Source of the DNA: Linum tenue
Taxonomy: Eukaryota; Streptophyta; Magnoliopsida; Malpighiales; Linaceae
Length of the DNA stretch: 64,000 nucleotides
Direction of reading: 5' to 3'
Assembly: GCA_946122785.1 (NCBI GenBank)
Contig: CAMGYJ010000008.1
Location: 58,882,877 to 58,946,876 of the forward strand
The position numbers and the translations under genes were made by a program. Every line of letters starts with the position of its first letter. The first letter of the stretch is position 1. The notes under the pieces were generated by a model. The model had not been told where the DNA came from and did no database searches. It was given only the letters and a program-made list of their open reading frames with translations. Of this stretch, positions 57,707 through 64,000 are shown in pieces.

Positions 57707-58857
57707 AAACGATGAAAATGTTCGAGAAATTCTTGGGTGATCCGGGATCACCACCTCACTTTACCTATGTGGTGCTCCGAACCAATCTAATGCTGCCATG
57801 TGTAATGTATTCATTTATTTTTAATTTAATTTTCTCTCTCCTTGCCGATCTTCTTCCTGCCAAAACCTTCCATCTTCATTAGGGCTGGCTATTTGGTAAA
57901 TCGGACCGTATAACCCGGACCAAAACCAGACCGGGATTGGATAGCAAACAATACAATCTAATCTTTTGGCCTAGATTTGAGGTAAAAAACCGTTTGGGAC
58001 CGGAGCGAAATCCGGATAAAGACCGGATAAGAGGGCCCAACACCCAAAATTTAACCTCCTCACCCTTTCAAGCTTTAGGCCACTCAAATCCCCCCTCAGG
58101 CCACCCAAATCCCCACATGCTCAATCTAAAATAAATACCGAATTGGGACCGGACCGGTTCAAGACCGGACTGGATCAAGACCGGACTGTATCCAATTCAA
58201 TCTTTGGTCCTTATATTCTCGAAAAGACCGAACCGAGACCGGATCAATTCGGGCCAATTTTAACCGGATCGGACTGTATAGCCACCCTACTCTTCATCTT
58301 TTGTGTTCTGTACAGAGGAAAAAATTGGAACACACTCTATCTCCCTTTCTCTGGAATTTCCCAACTTTTAATGATTACCAAATAATAGAACTCATTCATC
58401 AATACATCATTAGATGTTTTAAACAAGAATCCTTGGGTATGACAGCATCATCCATCCTCATTAGGTCACGGCTTTTTTTCAGACACGTCAACAATGGCGG
58501 ATAATCGATAGTTCACCGCTTTCTTGTCTTTGAAATTTTCATTTAATCATCTAAGAAAACTTCCATTGAATTGATCAAGGATGAAATTCATTAATGACAG
58601 ATAATAAACAAATAGACGATGAATTCGATTAGGAAACCAAATTCAATTATCTGCTAATAGACTACTGATTTCTGGAGAAGGATAAATTGATTATCTCAAT
58701 TTCTTCTTCCTGTACTATATAGAGTGATGAAGATGGAAGGTTTTGGGACAAAAAATGAAATAATGGTAGAACTTGATTGGCTCGGAGCACCAGCTAGGTA
58801 AGGTGAGTTGGTGATCCGGATCACCCAAGAATTTCCCGAAATGTTCCAATTTTAGTA
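57707..58857. repeat. Long inverted repeat, arms about 150 bp
   Basis: The left arm (about 57707-57879) and right arm (about 58727-58857) are inverted copies. They share ggaaattcttgggtgatcc-type and aaccttccatcttcat phrases. The left arm ends exactly where the hAT element at 57880 begins. It could be an old long-TIR transposon. Confidence 0.7.
57880..58289. mobile_element. hAT-type MITE, 410 bp
   Basis: Ends tagggctggctat and atagccaccctac form an inverted repeat. The flanking 8-mers atcttcat (57872-57879) and ctcttcat (58290-58297) differ at one base. Subterminal regions are dense in ggaccgg and gaccgga motifs. Confidence 0.8.
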
Positions 58858-59839
58858 GTCTCATTGATCTGAACATCAAACTGGGATTTGTTGTTGATGA
58901 AATTAATATCAACCATATTTCATAGTATTCCATACTCCGCCAACCAAACCGCCTTTACAAGATTTTAAACCCACGCGACCCACGGCATTGTAATCATAGG
59001 GAACCACTAATAAGGATGGCAATCAGCATCATCTCATTTATCTTTGAGAAACTAAACATCATCTCATTTACTTCCCACAACCACACACATTTAATCTGTA
59101 CCAGACCATGCACTACTTAGTACACTAATTAATACAGACATGTTCCTTCTCTCTAGTCCCTCTCATGCATGTCTCAGAAACTTGGGTTTACAATATCGAA
59201 GGAACACTTTCCATAGTTTAACCCGGATTGTGCCAAAACTATTAAAGACAACAGAAAGCCCAAAGAAGAGGTCCAATACGAACCAATATTTATTTATTGT
59301 TCTCATTGTTCCAACTGTTAATTTCTGCATTTCTCGCAAAAGTCTACAAATCTGCCGATTTTTTAGATAGTGTTTTTCGGTGAGAAAACCTGCATTGAAT
59401 TGAGATAGATTGCACTTTTAGCTTTTATGGACACAATTTTTAAGGCATGGCTCAAACCTCTTCAAACATAGTTTGAATGAGGGTGTTTGATTGATGATTT
59501 TTGGGAATGAAAACTAAATTAAGTTACTCATAATCCTATGGAGGTTCAGCGAAAACTCCAAACTACGAGTATGGCTACATTTAAAAACATGACATAGGCG
59601 TCAGTTGTGTGGTTTTGGGAACATCTCTCTGTGTCGAACCTTCCTCCTATTTATAGCCATGGAAAGATAACTATCGTAGAAAACCGTCTCTTGGATAACT
59701 CCCAAAAAGAACTTCTCCTTGCTTCCTCGTAGTGGTGGTTACTCCTTCCACCGCCTAGGTGCTTCCCTTGGAACCGCCCTTGATCTTGGAGTGTAGCTTG
59801 CCTCGCCTGGTTGTGTTCCAAATCTGATGTCATGCTAGT
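58858..59839. other. Unassigned intergenic sequence
   Basis: No recognisable gene. A short frame at 59833-59651 on the minus strand has no domain. Confidence 0.35.
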
Positions 59840-61560
59840 CTTTTGATAAGCATGTGGTGTCTCACAAAGGGTGCCGTGGTCCTCTTGCTAGGTGGCCATG
59901 GACTTCTTACTCATGTCTATGGCCTTCATGTCCCGTGGTCATATAGTTGTTATTCATGGCCATGACCCTCCTGTCTCAGGGCTATGAACCTCCTGGGACT
60001 TAACCGCATGACTAGTGATATACTGCTCCACCACCACATCCTCATCAGTCGGGTCCATGGCCCCTCTCATGAGGCGACATAGACCTCTCAATCATGCACA
60101 TGGCCCCTCTCATCTTCCTCGCGTAAGTATAAGACTGAATCCATTCGATTTCTAAAAAAGGATTACTAATCCTTAACTTTTCGAGGAATCCTTCATCAGT
60201 AGTTGTGAATGACCGATTTTTCTCAATCTTTTCGACCTCTTGGTTGGAGGCGGCATGTGCTTAGACTTAGAATATTTCAGAGTCGTCCGAACTTGGTCAT
60301 GAGGCGACATGACCCCTCTTCATTCACGGGCTCGTGGCCATGGACTTCTCAGTCATATCTGTGGCCCTTCCCGTGACACGGCATGACCTTCTCATACTTA
60401 GTATTTTTTTTTACTCTTTCAGATCCGCTTCTCGTGGCATGATCACAGACTTGATAATTTTCCCCCATGTCCATGGTCCCTCTCATTGAGATGGCATGTA
60501 CTTCTAGTTTGTAAACGAACATGGCCCTCTTCGTTGAAGCAACACATACTTCTAGATTCTAGACAGATATGACCCTCTTCGTGAAGCGGCACGTGCCTTT
60601 AGATTCTAGACGAACATGACCCTCCTTGTTGATGCGGCACGCCCTTCCCATACTTAGAATAGTTTTATTATCTTTGAAGTGTGTGATTCGTGGCGGGCCA
60701 AATCACGCACATGACCTCTCACGTGAAGTGACATGGCCTTCTCATACTTAGTATTTTTCAACCAGGGCCTCTTATCTCTCGTCCATGCCCCTTCTCCTTG
60801 AGATGACATGTACTTCTAGATCTTAGACGGACATGGCACTTCTCATTGAAGCAACACGTCCTTCCCAGACTTAGAATATTTTTGTCTCATATGACTCTTC
60901 TCGTGAAGTGGCATGACCTTCTCATACTTAGTATTTTTTTTCCAACATACCCAGGGCCTCTTGTCAAGAGGTGACAATTGGATTGGATTCATGGATTGGT
61001 GGATCCATGAATTAAAGTGGATTGGATCAAATGGATTGATGGATTGATGGATTGGATCAAGTGGATTGATCCATGAATCCAAATGACATCCAAGTCTTGG
61101 ATCATTATGTAAATTTTTACAAGTTTGGGTACTAAAATGTCATAATAAAAAAAATTAGGTACCAAAACATAATTTTCCAATGATATTTTTCGTATAAAAA
61201 TAAAATTTTAGATACCACAACGTAAATTATTAAAAATATAAGTACCAAACTATAATTTGTCATTTGGATCCTTGGATCAATCCATGAATCTACTAATCCA
61301 ATTGGATTTGAATCAAATGGATTGAATTAGGTGAATGGATTAGATTGGATTAGTGGATTGGATTGGAAATTGCAACTTCTACTCTTGTCTCACATCCATG
61401 GCCCTTCTCGTTGAGATGACATGTACTTCTAGATCCTCGACGGATATGGCCCTACTCGTTGAAGCGGTACGTCCTTCCCAGATTTAGAATATTTTTTTTA
61501 TACCATCTTGTGGTATGACATGGCCTCCTACGAGAGGCCCATGTCCCTCAATATTGAATC
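59840..61560. repeat. Degenerate satellite-like array
   Basis: Variants of a few phrases return many times: cttcccagacttagaatattttt or cttctcatacttagtatttttt (near 60389, 60646, 60741, 60866, 60921, 61471), and catgtacttctagat.ctagacgga with ggccc.tctcgttgaag. The spacing suggests a short unit within a longer one. A hAT element (60966-61381) interrupts it. No coding sequence. Confidence 0.75.
60966..61381. mobile_element. hAT-type MITE, 416 bp, with 8-bp duplication ctcttgtc
   Basis: Ends aagaggtgacaatt and aattgcaacttcta form an imperfect inverted repeat. The perfect 8-bp duplication ctcttgtc lies at 60958-60965 and 61382-61389. Both subterminal regions are made of ggattggat and gattgat motifs, and the middle (61130-61265) matches the AT-rich dispersed repeat seen at 39500 and 41600. 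Confidence 0.85.
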
Positions 61561-62279
61561 ATGTTCGTGCTCACTATGACTTGGTGGTTTGAGCTTAAAA
61601 TCAATATCCATAAGATCCAACTTAAACAACATTAATTGTTATAATTGATGTAGCCTTATAAGATCATTAATTATCTTGTAGTTCATCAATGTTATAGAAG
61701 ATAATTTTTAAATGTAAACAGATAGTTAATCCTCACTCATTATTCTTGAAATTTGATTAGATATAATATCAAGAATTAATTGATCTCAATAACTAAAATT
61801 ATTAAAAAAATTACAAAATACATCATTTTGTATCGTTCTATTATTACAGGGCTCATACTTCATACCAAGTAATTCAATCTTCAATTAACAATATAACCTT
61901 ACGTTTCGTAAAATATTTTTTTACATGTAAGCTGTCCTTATACAAATGAAAACATCAAGTTTTTTGTTGTTGTTGTGGAAATTGATTTACTTGATGGCGC
62001 TCCTCCCAGGCTCCCACGTAGGCAAATAGAAACTATGTTGCTCTGCATATCAATTACAAAGTGACCCCGAACTTTTGTGTTTTCTAACTCTTTTTCGTTA
62101 GCTTATTGTTAGAATTCAATCTGAAACTTCTTTGATCGTTAAAACAATTTCTAATCTCATGAAATTGTGAAGAAAATAGAAAATATTTCCCCATCACCAA
62201 GCTAGAACTTGCATCACTAAAGAAAAACCCGGCGTCTTCAATCACCAAAACCAACATTGAATGAAGCGATGTTGTTTCT
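61561..62279. other. AT-rich intergenic sequence
   Basis: No recognisable gene. Confidence 0.35.
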
Positions 62280-62560
62280 GAATCGCATTTTGATGTTTTA
62301 TGAAGAATTTGATAATGCGGAATAACAAGAACACGAGACAAACTATTTTACGTGGTATCCTTGTCGATGTGAACAAGACTAATTCATGGTGAGCTCACGA
62401 CTGATCTCTTATTAGGATTACATCTTGACGGCTTGCATACGACATGATTCGTAACTAAATCTTATATAGAGATATACTAGGATTAAAATCCTAACGAGTA
62501 GAGTGAGTATGACCAAGTATCCGTACCTACTACAATTCGGACAAAGCCCAACAATCCCAA
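62280..62560. repeat. Possible solo copia LTR fragment
   Basis: A stretch with 'ttacgtggtatcct' and 'cacgagacaaac' style phrases resembles copia LTR sequence. The ends were not defined. Confidence 0.25.
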
Positions 62561-64000
62561 TACTAACACGATTTAAGTAACCGCAACATTAAAATTCGAA
62601 ATATAATTAAAAAATTGCATTAACATAATCAGCAATACATGATTCAATCGGTACGAGGTCAGGTGTGGAGAAATGAAATGTTAATCTTAAAGAGCTAGAT
62701 AGGGAGATTCTTAGCTAGCTGTAGCTTAGATTTAGATATGGAAGCCACAACCGCCCTGCCTTTGTCCATCCCCAGATCCCATTAATGTGGACTGAAACCT
62801 TCCCAATTTATCAAAAGCAAACAAACTGAATTGGCTCAACATCCAACGGCTCTAGATAATACTGTCAGTCCAACACTATCAGCATTTCAACGTCATCATC
62901 AGCCCCGCCGTGTCACTAACGCCGATCAGGATCAAAAGATAGGGCGCCCGCCACCGCCGCACCTCCAACCACCCGGATGATGAATACTACTGCACGAGGT
63001 GATCTTTCCTATAATTGGTCAAGCTTATTTCTTCATCTGACCTATAATTACGTGATGGATCTTTCCTTGCTGATGATTTCTACAGAGCTCTAAATATTTA
63101 CGGCCATATTTATCCATTCGAAGGATGATCTGTATTTAAATGCAACAAGTTTATTGGGCCGCAGCGGTTATTTAATGATTTAATTGAAATCAAATGATTT
63201 ACAATATTGTTTGGATATGATACTTCCATAAGTTTTAAATAGTATCCTACAAATATACTCTGTATGCTTGTTTAATCGAAAAAAATATCCATCCATAAGT
63301 TTTACACAATGTATGTTTAATTTATGTAAATGTTATCAAACGTTGTTACATAAATCTTTAGTAAAGTGTTCTATGATAATAAAATCAAGTTATAGAAATA
63401 TCACATTTGATTAACCTGTGATGTAAAAGTTAACTAACCTTACAGAATCTTTGTATAATACAAATTGATGACATGGTCAATATTTTAGATAATAATGAAG
63501 GAATGTCACTTAATAATAAATGAATTATGATACATAAAATATTACATATGGCTAAATATTTTTGTTAAAAATAACCTTACATAACCTTTGTGTAATGCAA
63601 ATTAATAAGATTATGAATATTTTAGTGAATAATAAAGAATTGTAATTCAAAATTATATTACGAATGACCGACATGATAAACTTTTCTAATTGACACTAAA
63701 AACCTATTCATTTACAGGTTGGAATGTCTTAATCATTACGAAAGACCTACATAATATATATTTTTAATTAATATATAAGAAATAACTACCCTCATAAGTT
63801 TTACGTAGTGTAATAATCACGGAAGACTTAAGTAATATATTTGTTTAGTTGATACATAAGAAATAACTATCTCTCAATTAAGATTAGAGTCCGCAAACAT
63901 TTCGTACTATGTGGTTTAATAATAGATTTGAGAATTAGAGTAGTTGGTATTGTTTTTAAATCGTTAATATTTTCCAATTCTAGAGTTTAAATTTTTAAAC
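62561..64000. other. AT-rich sequence with short direct repeats
   Basis: No gene. A block of about 65 bp at about 63440 (cttacagaatctttgtataatac) recurs in degenerate form at about 63571, and another pair lies at about 63728 and 63808 (ataagaaataacta endings). The window ends in AT-rich DNA. Confidence 0.5.

Overview
The window is nuclear DNA from a flowering plant, most likely a eudicot. The evidence is two spliced host genes with GT/AG introns, an intronless cytosolic ribosomal protein gene with plant telo-box and site II promoter motifs, and dense plant-type transposable elements (Ty1/copia, Athila-type Ty3, L1-type LINE, Mutator/Pack-MULE and hAT elements). All coordinates, splice sites and repeat ends were read by eye, without alignment software.

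1-9.6 kb: a broken minus-strand ORF of the 'putative plant transposon protein' type, then a decayed minus-strand copia element (about 1.37-6.77 kb) interrupted by a 476-bp hAT MITE with a perfect 8-bp target duplication. The next 1.8 kb is unassigned. 9.6-22.1 kb: a young 12.5-kb Athila-type Ty3 element on the minus strand with AATAT target duplication, tRNA-Asp primer site, gag-pol and an extra ORF downstream of integrase. Its reading frame is broken by five stops, all compatible with C-to-T changes, plus frameshifts. 22.1-28.4 kb: a decayed MULE transposase gene whose promoter carries six hairpins of about 25-47 bp, then AT-rich intergenic DNA.

28.4-41 kb is the gene-bearing part. A Pack-MULE (28.43-29.85 kb) with captured coding sequence is followed by a three-exon gene for an 87-residue conserved plant protein, and then by a second Pack-MULE (32.33-34.06 kb) that carries a nearly whole DVL/ROTUNDIFOLIA-LIKE small-peptide gene. 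Next come the 60S ribosomal protein L27a gene and, convergent to it, an eight-exon MATE/DTX transporter gene with an intact 509-residue frame. 41-46.3 kb holds a Mutator-type MITE, the 3' exon of a Myb/SANT-like gene and a small two-exon GRF zinc-finger gene whose 3' end is tandemly duplicated.

46.3-64 kb is again mostly transposons: a decayed plus-strand copia element with two unrelated ends; a three-level nest (Mutator MITE containing a LINE, which contains a hAT element); the 3' end and LTR of a second Athila-like element; a long inverted repeat with a hAT insert; a degenerate satellite-like array interrupted by another hAT element; and AT-rich sequence with short direct repeats. The host genes are not functionally linked. 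The region reads as a few housekeeping or transport genes surrounded by nested elements.
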